Assembly (NCBI GenBank): GCA_016193395.1
Contig: JACPSH010000010.1
Location: 1 to 43,891, forward strand
DNA: 43,891 nt
Direction of reading: 5' to 3'
DNA from: Gammaproteobacteria bacterium
GTDB taxonomy: Bacteria; Pseudomonadota; Gammaproteobacteria; Eutrophobiales; Eutrophobiaceae
Shown: positions 43,372 through 43,891 of the stretch, piece after piece
How the letters are laid out: each line of letters begins with the position of its first letter
Numbering within the stretch: the first letter of the stretch is position 1
Translations under genes and position numbers: made by a program
The notes under the pieces: generated by a model
Databases searched by the model: none
What the model saw: only the letters and a program-made list of their open reading frames with translations
What the model was told of the DNA's origin: nothing

Positions 43372-43891
43372 GTGGGCGCCCGGCCGCGGAGCGCCAGGAA
43401 TTCCCGCAGCACCCATAGCGCGAACAGCGGCGCGCCGATGGCGGCGAGGATCAGGAACGGCTGCAATTGCCCGGCCAGGCTGATCACCGGCAGCAGGTAG
43501 AGCACATCTTCCGCTTCCATTCCCCCGGCATGGGGCTGGCGCGCGTCCAGCTTGCCGACAGCCTGTTCGATCGCGTTGCGCATGTGGAAGATCGCCGCGA
43601 CCGCGGCGCCGGCAAGGACGCCGAGCAGAATGGCGGTCTCGCCCAGCGGTCCGTGGCGCAGGCCAAGCCCGATGCCGACGAACAGCAGGATGTTCACGAG
43701 CGCATCCGACGCCAAGTCGTAGTAATGGCCGAACCGGGTCATGTTGCCGGTGAGCCGAGCCAGCTCGCCGTCGGTATGGTCGAGGAAATTGGACACCGCG
43801 AAGCACAGCGCGCCGATATTCGACCAGAAATATCCGCCCGCGGACAGCGCGGCGCAGGCCAGCACGCCGAACAGGAGCCGCAGTGTCGTCA
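43368..43891 (-). CDS. CDP-alcohol phosphatidyltransferase family protein (start outside window)
   Basis: The frame is open to the window edge, so the N-terminus is missing. The visible 170 residues have the signature of the family with its metal-binding acids in LDHTDGELARLTG, followed by RFGHYYDLASD (variant of DG...AR...G...D...D). At least four hydrophobic segments follow. It would join a CDP-activated lipid to an alcohol in the inner membrane; the acceptor is unknown. It is upstream of hpnA with an ATGA overlap, which ties it to hopanoid or envelope lipid synthesis. Confidence 0.82.
   Translation of the reverse strand, partial: TTLRLLFGVLACAALSAGGYFWSNIGALCFAVSNFLDHTDGELARLTGNMTRFGHYYDLASDALVNILLFVGIGLGLRHGPLGETAILLGVLAGAAVAAIFHMRNAIEQAVGKLDARQPHAGGMEAEDVLYLLPVISLAGQLQPFLILAAIGAPLFALWVLREFLALRGRAPT

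Overview
The window is GC-rich, densely packed chromosomal DNA. Gene content suggests a gammaproteobacterium, possibly a poorly sampled or metagenome-derived lineage: fabA and fabB side by side, ispG (MEP isoprenoid route), a class III poly(hydroxyalkanoate) synthase (phaE-phaC), a hopanoid-type epimerase (hpnA), a paired nuclease/UvrD helicase repair locus and DUF3034. This placement is an inference from gene content. No rRNA, tRNA, CRISPR array or intact transposase gene was found.

Layout. 1-2.0 kb: 3' end of rlmL, a 48-bp perfect palindrome, and a two-gene nucleotidyltransferase module that looks like a toxin-antitoxin pair with a probable leaderless promoter. 2.0-5.1 kb: a decapitated O-GlcNAc-transferase remnant, a MITE-like repeat, an aldehyde dehydrogenase with a clear terminator, and a small HIG1-like membrane protein. 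5.3-8.8 kb: higBA overlapping a CrtI-like FAD oxidoreductase, a truncated small gene, intergenic repeats, a YciI-like protein and an unknown protein. 8.8-16.5 kb: an exported amidase, then the most interesting locus. There, a lipoprotein truncated hemoglobin and a DUF3034 barrel are divergent from a periplasmic cupredoxin, a Cache-HAMP-cyclase-like-Ser/Thr-kinase fusion and an outer-membrane barrel.

16.5-25.4 kb: MFS exporter, small tail-anchored protein, Mesh1-type HD hydrolase, M28 peptidase with a TauD-like dioxygenase, FAD monooxygenase, alpha/beta hydrolase, an internally deleted O-methyltransferase and endonuclease I. 25.4-31.3 kb: an AddB-like nuclease gene that has lost its catalytic segment and its frame, followed by an intact UvrD-like helicase-nuclease. 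31.3-32.5 kb: a metallopeptidase-like gene and a dense block of hairpins and repeats. 32.5-43.9 kb: fabA-fabB, ispG, acs, phasin, aceB-phaE-phaC, hpnA and a CDP-alcohol phosphatidyltransferase that runs off the window.

How they work together. The right-hand third is a carbon and membrane block: acetate activation (Acs), glyoxylate entry (AceB), PHA storage (PhaE, PhaC, phasin), unsaturated fatty acids (FabA, FabB), isoprenoid precursor (IspG) and a hopanoid-type enzyme. The 10.4-16.5 kb locus looks like an envelope sensing or redox module whose function I cannot name. The window also carries a family of GTCATTCCGG-ended intergenic repeats and at least four eroded genes, so the chromosome seems to be undergoing local decay, unless some deletions are assembly errors.
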